In this document: piece by piece, positions 22,425 to 33,865 of the stretch | Position numbering within the stretch: the first letter of the stretch is position 1 | How the letters are laid out: every line of letters starts with the position of its first letter | From: Cantharellus purpuraceus | Taxonomy: Eukaryota > Basidiomycota > Agaricomycetes > Cantharellales > Hydnaceae | Direction: 5' to 3' | Assembly (NCBI GenBank): GCA_025174535.1 | Contig: JALBUN010000048.1 | Coordinates: 1,550,001 to 1,614,000 of the forward strand | DNA: 64,000 bases | The notes under the pieces: generated by a model | What the model was told of the DNA's origin: nothing | Seen by the model: only the letters and a program-made list of their open reading frames with translations | The model's database searches: none | Translations under genes and position numbers: made by a program

Positions 22425-23408
22425 TGTTAAGGTGCTGAAGTGCTCAGAAGTTCAAAAGGAGTAACCAGAGTTAGGCTGCTAGTAATAGAGAGGAGTGGGA
22501 CTTTACTGTTCCAGTTCAACTGGAGACAGAGTGGGAGCAGTACTATTGAGCCAGATTGAGTGGACTTGGCTTCAACTTGTGTGTTGCACCCCCTTGGATT
22601 GTCAGTCCAATATTTCAGAGTTCGGAGTATGGAGTTGGATCAGGAATCCAGAGTTTGACTTGTCAAGAAGGTATTTGTCAAGAAGCTAGCAACCAAGAAG
22701 TTGATGGGGCAAATCTTAGTCGATATACAAACTACTGTAATAGACAGAAAGTAGCCTGTATAAGTATGTGGAGAATTGAATGCTAAAACTAAAATGAAAA
22801 ACAATAAGACGGATATGGAGTACAACATGGAAAGGAGTTCAGAGTTCAGACCCAAGTCCGAACTATACTAAGCAATATAAAAGAAGGGGTTTGTTGTACC
22901 CCATAAGAAGAAACTACTTATGGAGAACAATAAGAAAAGGAGTTTGGAGTTGATGAAGGTGAAGTAGGGAGTTGGAGTTGGAGTTGGAGATGGAGTTGGA
23001 GTTGGAGATGGAGTTGGAGTTGGAGATGGAGTTGGAGTTGGAGATGGAGTTGGAGTTGGAGATGGAGTTGGAGTTGGAGATGGAGTTGGAGTTGGAGATG
23101 GAGTTGGAGTTGGAGATGGAGTTGGAGTTGGAGATGGAGTTGGAGTTGGAGATGGAGTTGGAGTTGGAGATGGAGTTGGAGTTGGAGATGGAGTTGGAGT
23201 TGGAGATGGAGTTGGAGTTGGAGATGGAGTTGGAGTTGGAGATGGAGTTGGAGTTGGAGATGGAGATGGAGTTGGAGATGGAGTTGGAGTTGGAGATGGA
23301 GTTGGAGTTGGAGATGGAGTTGGAGTTGGAGATGGAGTTGGAGTTGGAGATGGAGTTGGAGTTGGAGATGGAGTCCAGAGATTGGACTTGGTGTTACAGG
23401 ATGTAACA
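22425..23408. mobile_element. Solo LTR (984 bp) with 5-base target duplication
   Basis: The element begins TGTTAAGG and ends GATGTAACA, so TGTTA/TAACA form inverted termini. It is flanked on both sides by ATACA (22420-22424 and 23409-23413), a target-site duplication of the size made by LTR retrotransposon integrases. A TATA-like AATATAAAAG lies near 22,875. The first 330 bases resemble truncated copies at 48,488, 51,645 and 51,946. A minisatellite fills its 3' half. No internal coding region is present, as expected after LTR-LTR recombination. Confidence 0.8.
22968..23372. repeat. 18-base minisatellite inside the solo LTR (about 22 copies)
   Basis: The unit GGAGTTGGAGTTGGAGAT is repeated almost perfectly, with one irregularity near 23,257-23,275 where GGAGAT units adjoin. 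One strand is very purine-rich (G and A with T). Open frames across it (repeating Glu-Leu-Glu-Met or Thr-Pro-Ser-Pro) are products of the repeat and not genes. Confidence 0.95.
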
Positions 23409-23526
23409 ATACACTTGAAAGTGTACAATGCCCCAAGCTCTTGAGAGATTCCATACCATGGGTTTCACTGATTAACTTTCAGGTGTACACCATGTTGGTA
23501 CTCAGCTAATCTGACCACCATAATTC

Positions 23527-24050
23527 TTAGATGGTACTATCACCCCAGGTAAGTGAACTGGCACCTATGCTGTAGCCCCTTGCATGCTGTAAATTATGAT
23601 CAGAACACTTATAAAACATGTCATAAATATGCATGTACTGGTACAAGTGCCTAGCCCCTCTACCAACAGCTGCATGATAGCCACAAGGCAACTGAGGAGG
23701 GTAAATGCACTTTAGTAATCCAGACACCTGTTCAACTGCTTCTTTTTTTGTATAGAAGTAATATATCACATGTATAAAAGCAGTAGCAAATTTCTCCAAG
23801 CCCCTCCCACATGCAGAGGAAGAAATATTCATAGCATGCTTCATGTGATGTGAGCATGATACTGGCCTGATACATGTGAATCAAGTGGAGCTGGAAGCAT
23901 GTTTAAGGGCCAATCAAGGCTGCATGGCCTGAGTTTTAACATGGCTTGTGTATCTGCTGCAGTGACCATATGTGATGGATATGTGACAAATGCATGACAG
24001 ATCAGCTGAAAAATGTGATCTAGGTGGTTCATCAGCTTTTCCCAGTGCAT
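23527..24050 (-). pseudogene. Unidentified ORF pair, probable transposon remnant
   Basis: Two adjacent minus-strand frames (24050-23841 and 23844-23527) give Cys/His/Tyr-rich peptides (MHWEKLMNHLDHIFQLICHA; FIHVIYYFYTKKEAVEQVSG; CGYHAAVGRGARHLYQYM). They abut with a frame change, which suggests one broken coding sequence. I cannot place them in a family. The position next to a solo LTR and the low GC content favour a mobile-element relic over a host gene. Confidence 0.3.
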
Positions 24051-24391
24051 TCCTAAGTTTCAAAAGTATTTATCAATATAACTTGATATTGAAGCTGACA
24101 TGTTTGTGCAAGAGTTTTATCAGAAAAAACTAAATAATTCACACTGTTTTTGTTGTCTCAGGAGTCATTTAGTGATCATGGGCAATAACATTGTGCTGGA
24201 TGTGTGGTATGAGTGAGTGTGCGGTATACATTGATCAAAAGAGACTTTGGATGGAAGGGGTGAAACAGGGGGGAGAGAGGAGTTTGTGCAAGTTATGCGT
24301 CGGTGATCATGAACCAATCGTAAAGCGTCATTAGACAAGTGGTATAGGTCGGTGTCTTGAAATTGGATGTTAAAGCAAACGACAATGCATC

Positions 24392-25690
24392 TTACTTGCC
24401 CTCTCGTCGCTCACCGACAACGCACCACATCCATTTCAACACGGCACTCTCAAGCATGGCATCCCAACCTTCCTCACGCTTCGCGACAACTTGCGGATCG
24501 AATAGTAATAGGTTCTCAATGCTAGGGAACGCTAGCTGATTCGCAGAAGGTGACGCTGTCGGAGTATTGCCTCGAGGGTTCTTGAGAGGTCCAATTGGGA
24601 TCATATAACGTAATTTCAGGGCACTTCAAGGAGCAACGGTTATGAGCAAGCCAATTTCAGACGCAGACTAGGACTTACGCAGCCCATAAACGGAGGTTAT
24701 CAGTACGTCTGAACGTCTACCCTATATTCTTTTCCTTGTCGGCTTCGGGTCTTCGGAAGCCTGAGCTTCAAGAGCGGCTATATCATGAACGGCAATCTTA
24801 GTGATATACCCCCATGGCTTGCGTGACTTCCGGACTCCAATGTTATACGCGGTACACATAATCTGCCTGGAGGAAAGGCTGAATAGTAGCGTCGCTCTGT
24901 CGGAGTCGTGGGGCGGAGGAAAGAGAGAAAGTAGTTCAGAAGGGAGAAGCGAAACAAGTAGGCTAAGAATACGCCCTAAAGACATGCAAAGGTTGAGTTG
25001 AGTACGTTGTCCTTCCAAGACAAGCTATAGCCTTACCGAGAGGGTCATCCACAAATGTTGAACGTCTCGTCCAATTTGGCAACTCATCATCGCCCACACC
25101 GCCTTCCTCTCCCTCATCCTCTTCCACAACACAGCATATCATCGGGCTCCTCACTAACCATCATACTTCTCATCGCGTCAATCACCCCTGTGCTGACGAC
25201 CCCCGTCTTGCACGTCCGTCAGTTTGGACGGATAGCCCCTGACCTTCCCCGTTGCGAGCACTCGCCCGTCGCGATTTACTAGCCTTGGCCTCCCTCTGTT
25301 TCATTGCCGCTACTCGCTCCTTCTCTTTTTCCCACCCACGTCGCCCATCTTCATCTTGTCCTCCAAACAATGCCTTGTCAGCCGCCTCGAGGTACCTCCT
25401 CACTGCCTCACGTTCAGTGCTCAATGCTTCCAGTGTTAAATACTGCTTGTAAAGCCATCCTCCACCAAGCACGAGGCGTTCATCCCACCGTTCTCGTTTC
25501 TCTTCCGCATCCTCATCTTCGTCGTATTCTCATCGTCACTCCAGACTGGAACGGAGTTCTTCTGACTCGGTACTTTGACGATGGAAAAGGAAAAAGACGC
25601 TGTGCTATCATTGTCGTCATTTCCCGATGTAGTCGTGAAAGGCGAGGCCTAGGTGTAACGACCACTCGACGATATAGCACTTGTAACCTC
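24392..25690 (-). pseudogene. Conserved-looking fungal gene with apparent frameshifts, unknown function
   Basis: Reading leftward, coding-like segments are EYDEDEDAEEKRERWDERL, LGGGWLYKQYLTLEALSTER and EAVRRYLEAADKALFGGQDE. Then come VEEDEGEEGGVGDDELPNWT and, after a clean intron, LGRILSLLVSLLPSELLSLF, ATLLFSLSSRQIMCTAYNIG and VRKSRKPWGY. Next are FRRTDNLRLWAA, spliced to ALKLRYMIPIGPLKN, and a C-terminal stop at 24392. Two junctions do not work. Near 24,718-24,725 the frame ends at TAG and continues one base out of frame with no usable splice site. Near 25,520-25,530 the acidic region also changes frame. Intact introns elsewhere show that this was a host gene. I do not recognise the family. 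Sequence error is an alternative to real decay. Confidence 0.45.
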
Positions 25691-26302
25691 TTTCAAGTTA
25701 CAGGTCCATGGCTTCCAGAATCAATCAAGCAGAAACAGACTAGGGAGCCGATGTAGCAAAGTAGCTCATGCAAGAAAATGTGATTGAACACCAAAAACAA
25801 TATTTCTAGAAATAAGAATGGCGCTCTCTGATTCACCCAGCAGGCGCTCCAGAACAGTTAACTGTCTGTCCATAGAACCCGAAAGTGAACCCGAGAAGAG
25901 CCAAACTCAAGTCCGACAAGCAGTTATCCATATCAAGCAGGAAGCAGACAGAAGAGCGGATAAATGACCACCGAAAGGCTATGGGTCATTCGCAACCAGT
26001 CATGATGCATGATGAACCAGGCGAACTCTACAAGGAACTCAGAGATTCCAGCATAGTGATCCATTTATCAATAGGATGGGATCTTCCTAAGTCGAGTGCA
26101 GGTTCAGCGATATATGACACTGCGACATGGCCGTGACATATAGCTAGAAACAAGTCAGAGCGATGTCCATTAGTTGTAGACGGTCGGAGTCAAAAGAAGA
26201 CGAAAAAGTCGGAATTTCAAATACGGACCTCTGAAGAAGGATTGACGAAGCTCTGCGCTCTTCCTGCAGACTTTCCAGGATATATCAACGTTATTTTACT
26301 TC
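25691..26302. other. Gene-free interval upstream of IPI3
   Basis: About 600 bases with no supported coding frame or repeat. It should contain the IPI3 promoter. The IPI3 start is preceded by a T-rich stretch (cgttattttacttc). Confidence 0.4.
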
Positions 26303-28146
26303 ATGCAACTTCAGGAGGTGGTGTTATGTACTACATTCCCCTTGTCAAGCACTGGATCCGGCCTCATTGGTCTCCATGACATGCAAACCGGGACGTCGCT
26401 AGCTTCTTTTAAACAGGCGAACGCGGCAACTCATTGTTTCTCGCATGTCGAGTCCAGAAGCGGTCTGGGAGGTATAATGTTTTCTGCGCAATCTGATAAA
26501 GCCATGCTCAATGTTTTTAGCTTCCAAAAGGTGTGACGATTACGTTACCTGTTGTCAATTCTTAATTGACGTGACTTAGGACCAATTGATGTCCAAGATA
26601 GTTCTCCCGGAGAAGCTCTCTTGCTTTGCTGTTGATTCTAGAGGCGATTTTTGTGCGGGGGGCACAGCAAATGGCCGTTTATATTTATGGGAGGTCGGTA
26701 TTCTGCGTACTCGGCACAAATAGGTAATGCTCTGATATTGACCTTTTCTCTTGGAAGGTTGCATCTGGTATACTGTTTAATTCATTTGAGGGCCATTATC
26801 GTCGTATATCGGCTGTAAAATTTACTCAGGATGGTGCTGGTCTTGTCTCCACCAGTGACGACTCTAGTGTCAACGTCTGGTCCATGTCAAGGTCATTAGA
26901 ACAGCTCTTGACCGAAAGATGTATGTATACTAAGACTCATCACAGACTATTAGATGAGGACCTACAAGCTGAGATTCCTACGCCATATTGCTCTTTTACA
27001 GAACATACACTCCCAGTGACGGATGTATCCTGTGGCATTGGGAAATTTCCATTTTGCCGAGTTTTCACCGCGTCATTGGATCATTCAGCCAAGGTCAATT
27101 GTTAATTGTTCGGTATATATCGGAAATTTGAATAACAAATATCATTACGCAGATATGGGATCTTTCAACAAGTAGCTTGCTCACGTCATTTTTCTTCCCC
27201 AAGCCAATTGCCATTCTCTCGGTGGACCCCTCAGAACGATATTTCTTTGCCGCATCACAAGACGGGTCGATATACCAAATGAATTTGTTCCGAAGACGAG
27301 CAGGTGCTGCGACTATGCGAGGGGTCGATGCCATCGGTGGGGGAGGCATGAGTGATGTTATTCGTCTTGTTGACGATGAAGCTGAAAATCAGAGAATTAT
27401 ATCTGTTGGGTAAGTATACTGAGCATCATATAATTTCTTTTCGGGGTGACCTAATGTCATACCTCAGGCAACATGTGACCGCCCTATCGCTGTCTATGAC
27501 AGCTTCCCAGTTACTGGCAGGGACGTCTTCTGGACAAATCCACATTTATGACGTGGAGTCGCATCAGCTCTTGCGGTCTATTAATACATACAAGGACAAA
27601 GAGCTGACCATCTCTTCGCTAGCCACGCTTTTAAAGCCACCAGATTTGTTTGGTCACGTCAGCCTTGGGGATGGCGGAGCGGTTGCCAGAGACGCTGACC
27701 CCATCAGACCTATTGCACCTTTTTACAAAACCAAGGATGCATCAGCCAGAGAGAAGCATGAGGTTTCCATGATGCTACCGATACAGAGATCGGTAAGAGG
27801 CATTATTTGTATGATTTCATGGCTGAGTATAGGTGTCGCTCTGTGTTTTCAGGTGCCTAGGGTATCAATTCCCACCATGGAGGAGCTCTTGCGGGAACAC
27901 CAGTATTTTGTTCAAGGCGCAAATGGGGTCACGACATCGAATGTCACATCACTGCACTCTCGCGTTGCCGAACTCGAAGGGGAGATCACCAACTTAAAAG
28001 AGCAGCTAGGGCGTGCGAAGGGCTTGAACGATGCTATGTGGGAGGACGTCGTTCAAAAGGTTTTACATGTCAATGGACAAACAAACGACGCAACGGATAA
28101 GGAAGTTAGTGAGCGCAGCAGAAAAAGAAGCAGGATAGTGATATGA
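26303..28146 (+). CDS. IPI3: IPI3/WDR18-type WD40 protein of the Rix1 ribosome-assembly complex
   Basis: The start MQLQEVVLCTTFPLSSTGSG at 26303 is the usual Ipi3 opening. WD40 blades follow across about six exons: GLIGLHDMQTGTSLASFKQA, FAVDSRGDFCAGGTANGRLY, LWEVASGILFNSFEGHYRRI, DGAGLVSTSDDSSVNVW, FTASLDHSAK joined to IWDLSTSSLLTSF, and LLAGTSSGQIHIYDVESHQL. The C-terminus has MEELLREHQYFVQGANG and a coiled coil (RVAELEGEITNLKEQLGRAK), then a basic end (SERSRKRSRIVI). Ipi3 with Rix1 and Ipi1 is needed for ITS2 processing and remodelling of pre-60S particles in the nucleoplasm. The blade order and C-terminal helix match the family. Confidence 0.85.
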
Positions 28147-30947
28147 AAATTTCACTTGTGGTATTTTCTCTCTTTTGGTTATTCGTTTACATGTTGAACT
28201 GAAGGCCGCACCGTATACGCCCACATTTGTCATTTACCAGTACCGGACGACAAGCAAGTCGGGACTTCTTACTGTGATATGGGATGCACGCAGATATTCT
28301 TCACTAGCATTTGTGATGTTTATCCTGACTGGCAATTCAATGATACTCACTGCTGTCACAAGTTCATTCTATCCACCCAGCAAACAAAGAGAAATAACAG
28401 ATAAGCCATCTTGGTGGAACTCTACTCACTTGCCGCAAATCTGTAACGTCAGTTTAAGTAATATGCTTTTTAACAGTACTCAGCGCCAGCTAACAACTGT
28501 GTCACCACACTTAAAACACCAAGAAGCTGCAGGCAGTGATTTATGACCAAGTGATGAGTTACTTACTTCAATTGGTACGACACCAGATGGCATGGGCCCT
28601 ATGATACCTGTTCGAACTGAAGGGAGTGAGATACTTCTGTCCCTTTGTTGAACACATATTTCCGTCCATGTCTATTGTTTAATTACACCAACTTATGTAG
28701 GAGGGTGTACGCATGGAATTGACACGACACTAGAATTATGCAAGTCCCACTCTAACCTACATTCGGACATTTAGCGGTGCTCGGAAACCATTATAAGGCA
28801 CTTCTCATCGCAGCAGGCCAGGCAGGTTCGTGGTACTCTGGAGTTCCCCTGTTGTTACCTGACATCATCGCTTGTTCCTCAACGCAACTCTAGTGTAAAA
28901 CCCACCTGTATGGCGCCGTACGGGTGGTAAAGCCGACCCGACGACACGCTGAGAGCGCAAACATCAGGAACGGCGTTCCCAGCCGAGTAGCCGTGGCCGA
29001 TTCACGGCGCGTGCCGGAGCCTACCTTGAGACAGACGCATAAGGTGTCAGCGTAAGGTGTAGTTTCGTCAACTATGATAGCGGTATACAGTGGAGCGTTC
29101 GCAATGCTCCGGTGGAGCTCCATATTTGCTCCACACATGCCGCTTTGAAGCTCCATTCAAAAAGAGTGTCTACCGCGCCGATATGAAGCTACCATAAATG
29201 ATGAGGGTGCTCAGGCACAGAGCAGAAGATTATGACAACCAGGGAGGTGGTTTGGGAGGCACAGCAGTAGTGGCCAGGAGCACGAGGAGGGCTTCATGAA
29301 CACTGGCCATCGCAAGTCGCACTTATCAAAGGATGCCATGCCGTTCGGCATGCCTAGTGCCCCTGATGAATCACTGGGGGTATTTATAAGCAACTTAATT
29401 GTCCATGTAATTGGTGCTGCTTGTAAGGGCCAATCATCTCTCATACTGCCCTAGCTAAGCTCGCACGCGCAATAAAGCTAGAATCATGAATGTTACACCA
29501 CCTCCTATCTATACTGCTCTTCTACAGAGCGGGGCATAAATAATTGTTGTGCAATCCGAGCGTCGTAGTAAACAAGAGGCACGATAAATGTGGCGTCAGC
29601 GAGGGCTGATATGCAAGGGGTGCGCCGTAGATGGAGACGCGCTAAGGAGGACTAATAGATCGAGTGGAGCGCTGAGGTACTACGGTATGTGGGTTTCAGC
29701 TTAAGCTGTTTCCATATACGCCCTATTAATGAGCAATGGTTTCCAAATGAGAAGGCTAATGGTATCACATACACCACACACTCCAATCCTGTCCCTGATG
29801 CTACGATTGCCCTTGTTTCCACTTCCGTAAGTCTTTTTGTAAACTCTTGGCTCCAATCATCTCATTTGGCACTCCAGGTGGACTAGCACGATCTCCCAGT
29901 GGACCCCAGGGCGGCTCGTGATGCTCGAAGGCATGGCCAATTCCCTGAAGCCGCGCACCACGATGTCTATAAACGCCACCTGGCAAGCCTTGAGGCCTTG
30001 AAGCCGATGCCTGGCATGCTCTGAACAGTGACTCCACGAGTGCCCTAGCTGCTCACAGAGCGCTCTTCACCAACGGTCGGTGAGCGCATACTATCGCAGC
30101 CATGACACACTAAGTCACGCTAACTACTGATCGTCTCATGCCGGCCTGGTCACAGTAAATGAACCGTCAAAGCGCCACATCACGTCTGCCAAACTCGTTC
30201 GCGCCATGACAGCCATTCACAAGGTCGTCGACTGAGTTGATATGACAATCATAATGACGATGAAGTGTAGCTAGGGGGAGAGTAGTAACCTTGTCTTTCT
30301 TTGCAAATATACTTGTCGGCGTTCTATATTTCTGGGCCTGAGGGCAATGACAGGCAGTTTGATTCATTGAGCAGACATAGTCGCAGATTGCTCTGGGACA
30401 GAATTCTACCCCGCATATTGCCGCAGAATCCAGGCGCCAAGATCCATGTTCAATTCTGCCAGTCTGCGACGCGCTACATACAATGACTGTGTGTGCTGTG
30501 GCCTTGTACATACCACGCTCTCTACCGCGCTACGGAAATACACGCCTGCTACATGGAGCCACTCAACCAGGGGAAGTGATAGCGCTGCGACTGTTCTGGA
30601 GGCTCCGTGGCCCTGTGTGGCCTATGTCCTGATGATTCAAATACCTGCCAACTTGAAGGGAAGAAGGTAAACTATCAACAGCACGTTCCCTCTTTGGCTC
30701 TTAAATGCTCTCCAAAGTCTCATTTGAAACCGCTGTTGTTGTCCTCATGGCTTGAAACACCCGTTAGGCTGATCGGCCGCTCGGGCATGGTGAACTCGAT
30801 GATATCAGTACTCTTACGGCATGCGAATACCAGATGGGGGTTATTTACTGTGATACTACTCCACCGGGATATTTTCCTCCGATCTATAAGCGTGACACAC
30901 CCGAGGACCCTGTGGTGTTGGACGTATCTCTACCAAACGCTAGTAGT
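28147..30947. other. 2.8 kb without a recognisable gene
   Basis: No frame longer than about 120 codons is present and none shows a family motif or splice-consistent continuation. A near-perfect 26-base GC-rich palindrome sits at 28902-28927. The region 28,860-29,160 is GC- and CpG-rich compared with its surroundings. It may hold an unrecognised non-coding gene or decayed repeats; nothing more can be supported. Confidence 0.4.
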
Positions 30948-32073
30948 ATGCGGGTGAATCGCGTTGCAGAGAACGTCTTGGGCACCAGTGAGTATTCTTG
31001 TGTCCCTTATATATGCGACTCACCCATCTGTTTCTGCAACTGCAGTTGGTACTGTGTGCTGGACAGGGCAGATTCTACCGCAGAACTGGAAGAGCTGGCG
31101 TGAACACTCCACAGAGGGTCTCTCAATCTATCTAGTGTGAGTCATTTCACCCCTGTGTTTGCTAGGTTGAGGAAACGTGACAAACATAAACCAGATTCTT
31201 ATGGGCTATATCCGCCATTTTTCTCGGAGTGTATACTATCACGCAGAACATCAATATTCCCCTCATCGTCCAGCCGCAGCTTTTCGGACTTTTTGCCGCG
31301 CTCTCATGGACACAAGTGCATTTGTTTACCCGTTACCGTGAAATAATCTCACGCAATTATGCTTCAGTGTCTTTATTACACGCATAAGCGACCTTTCTGG
31401 TTTTGCGCTCTAGTACTTGCTTTATACAGCGTGATTGGTGCAGGCTTTGAAACAGGGATGGTTTTTATCTCGAAGGTGCATTATATCTTGGGTATATGCA
31501 TCTTGCTCGGCGGTTGACTGCTGTAATACAGCATCAGCTTCAGAAGGGCAATTCTCGTCCCACACAATTCTTTGGTATCATGTCTTCCATCGTGATTGCC
31601 ATTGGGCTATTGTGAGCCGGCACCTTGCCATCCACGCTGTGTGTCTAACCTCTCATAAATCTCGAGACCTCAATACTGGGAAATATGGAAGCGCAAAGAA
31701 GTTGTCGGAGTCAGCTACTTCTTCATGGTCGTTGATATCTCCGGCGGTCTCTTTTCCTTGCTCTCCCTGGCATTCAAAACAAAATTTGATGTAGTGGCTG
31801 CCTTAACCTATGCGCTGGTCGTGGTATGCTTGTTAAAATTCTATAGGCATGTACGAACGATAACACAATAAATAGGTCATGGATGGTCTCATTCTCATTG
31901 CAGCGGCGATACTCAACCCCCGCGCCCGGCGGCGCCGCGCGCAAACACAAAGTGAGGAGAGCACAACTCAGGAGGACGGCGTGCACCCCGACCATCTGGC
32001 TGTAAATGAGACAGATGAGAAAGAGCGCACAGAAGTTGATGGGTCCACGCCACAACCAAATGCACCGGACTGA
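30948..32073 (+). CDS. PQ-loop repeat membrane protein
   Basis: The likely start is MRVNRVAENVLGT at 30948; upstream codons are also open. Splicing gives IGTVCWTGQILPQNWKSWRE and HSTEGLSIYL, the first PQ loop (ILPQNW). Middle exons include SVIGAGFETGMVFISK and QHQLQKGNSRPTQFFGIMSS. The second PQ loop follows, LLPQYWEIWKRKEVVGVSYF, then FMVVDISGGLFSLLSLAFKT and a last helix MDGLILIAAAILNPRARRRR. The tail is acidic and ends at the TGA 32071-32073. Two PQ motifs in a roughly seven-helix protein are the signature of the family that includes cystinosin and vacuolar basic amino acid exporters. Substrate and membrane are not evident from sequence. The 3' end faces KEI1 with a 63-base gap. Confidence 0.8.
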
Positions 32074-32136
32074 ATAATCCAATAATATGCACGATTAGAC
32101 CATCATAGAATATATCATGACACCCTACTCCAAACG

Positions 32137-33380
32137 CTACGCTCGTGATCGGCCCCAGTGTCCTGTGGGGGCCTCTCGCTGACTACCTGTTTCCTCCTCT
32201 CCATGTGTACTAGCACTCGTGTTATCGTCTGTGCTTATCTTTGACTGACCGCTCGATCCTATCCCTCCCGCAAGCTCATCCTCGTCGAACAGAACCTCAT
32301 CTGTCAAACCGATCTCTTCTGCTCTGTGCATTCCGGCCCCTCCGCTCCTTTGGGAAAATCGCTTTCTCCCTGGAGCGCTAACAAAGTCCGACCAGCTAGC
32401 AATGGAAGAGTGGGGGGTATGAAAGGGACGGGAGGCTCGGTAAAAAGACTGGGTCTCTTGTTGGTCGTCTTCATCGTCCTCAGGCAGCTCGTTGGGGAAC
32501 GGACCATATGTCCGTGAGGTGGTAGTAGCGAAGGATTGCGGCAGCGAGCGATAAGAGCCTTTCCGAAGGTGAAACGCGTAGGAATAAATAAGCACTGCAA
32601 AGTAAATCTACAAAATATATAGTTAAGCCGCGAATGGTGTGGTAGAAAGCAATGAAACGAAGCCAGACCTTTGTGAACCATCCTAGTACGAGCACAGCCG
32701 CGGCAAAGCCCTTCTCTTTGTTCCATATACCCAGCGCAGCTTGGGCGCGCTCTGCATCTGTCATATTGAGTCCTTCCTGGCCGCTCGCGGCATCGATCAT
32801 GGCACGCTGAGCATCTGAATTTGCAATGCGCCTTCCATCGTGCGGAGTATAAACCCACCAGATGACGCCGAAGAAGACGGTCCAGCAGGTGGAGAAGAGA
32901 TGGTCAAGAAAGAACATGTGCGCAAAATATAGGACACGTTTGGGATCCTCCTGTTGCATTGAAAATGTTGTGTGTAGGCGAGTAGAAAAAACTATGTGGG
33001 GAATTGAGAGCGTACCTGGCCTACCGCCTTGAGACTCCATGCGAGCCCGACGAGGGCGATGACCGAGTAAATGTACATGCTGAGTTGCGCAAGGGAACCA
33101 CCGGTGAAGACAGCAATGAGGCCGTACACGCCGGCTACTTTGTTCAAGAGCTTTGTAGAGAGAGTAACCTTCAGCCAAACGACGGGCTGACGCGAGTTGT
33201 GGTGACTCACTGCAAATAATAGTGCTATAGTTACACCTGCAATGCATGACGATGAGGACAAGGTGCATGCGGTTTAGACAGACAAATATTGATAGAGTGC
33301 GTACCTGTCTTGATATCCATGAATCCAAGAAAGGATTTGAGGGGCCGCGGCCGCCAGTGTGGATTGAGGGTAAGCCGCAT
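32137..33380 (-). CDS. KEI1: Kei1, regulatory subunit of inositol phosphorylceramide synthase
   Basis: The start MRLTLNPHWRPRPLKSFLGF at 33380 leads to MDIKTG. Splicing continues VTIALLFA, then LLNKVAGVYGLIAVFTGGSL and AQLSMYIYSVIALVGLAWSL. The KSFLGFM and NKVAGVYGLIAVFTG blocks correspond to yeast Kei1 (KSFLGFM, NKCSGAYGILALFTG). Later exons are DPKRVLYFAHMFFLDHLFST, WTVFFGVIWWVYTPHDGRR and IWNKEKGFAAAVLVLGWFTK. Three to four membrane helices are visible. The cytosolic C-terminus is long, acidic and Ser/Thr-rich (FPNELPEDDEDDQQETQSFY). Kei1 is required with Aur1 for synthesis of inositol phosphorylceramide in the Golgi. The stop at 32137 lies close to the stop of the convergent PQ-loop gene. 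Confidence 0.82.
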
Positions 33381-33865
33381 ATTCTGTGTTTACTGTATGT
33401 AGATTAGGAGGGAAGGGGGGGGCACGGGGATCATATACAGGCTGGGTTATCGAAATGGGCAGAAGAGGTGAAGGAGCGTGAGGGAAGTCGAAGTTGGCAG
33501 CACGGGTGGTCCTGACTTGCTGACGCACGCAACCACTACAAATGACGCCGCAAACCAGTTCCGCCGCCAATCATTTTGTTGACACTTTTGTCGACGATAT
33601 CTGTATTCTCACCGACCAATGTTGGCCTGATACACAATCATCTGGGTATATAGCAAACGGGCGTGAGAGCGCATGGAATAAGACTTGGGTGAGTAGAATC
33701 AAATGTAACTCAAAGAACAGGAAAAGAAAAAAAGAGAGAAGGGCAGAAAATAGTCCATGCCGTTAAGTAGTGTTGTTAAAAGTACACAGAATGTGTCATG
33801 GTCGTAAACTCGACACAGGCAGGCAGTCAGAGGCTGAAAACAAATACACCAAATATCCCACATGT
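33381..33865. other. Intergenic spacer KEI1 / LIM-RhoGAP
   Basis: Both flanking genes are on the minus strand. This 485-base stretch should carry the KEI1 promoter and the RhoGAP 3' end. A 60-75 codon plus-strand frame here has no family features. Confidence 0.4.

Noticed and set aside
22868..23454. Reverse frames of repeating Thr-Pro-Ser-Pro or Leu-Gln, and a forward Glu-Leu-Glu-Met frame
   Set aside because: All are translations of the 18-base minisatellite; an open frame is guaranteed because the period is a multiple of three and the unit lacks stops.
22000..24100. CRISPR-like interpretation of the tandem array
   Set aside because: Repeats are contiguous with no unique spacers and the genome is eukaryotic.
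33542..33766. Forward frame beginning MTPQTSSAANHFVDTF upstream of KEI1
   Set aside because: Short, no family match, and it overlaps the expected KEI1 promoter region.
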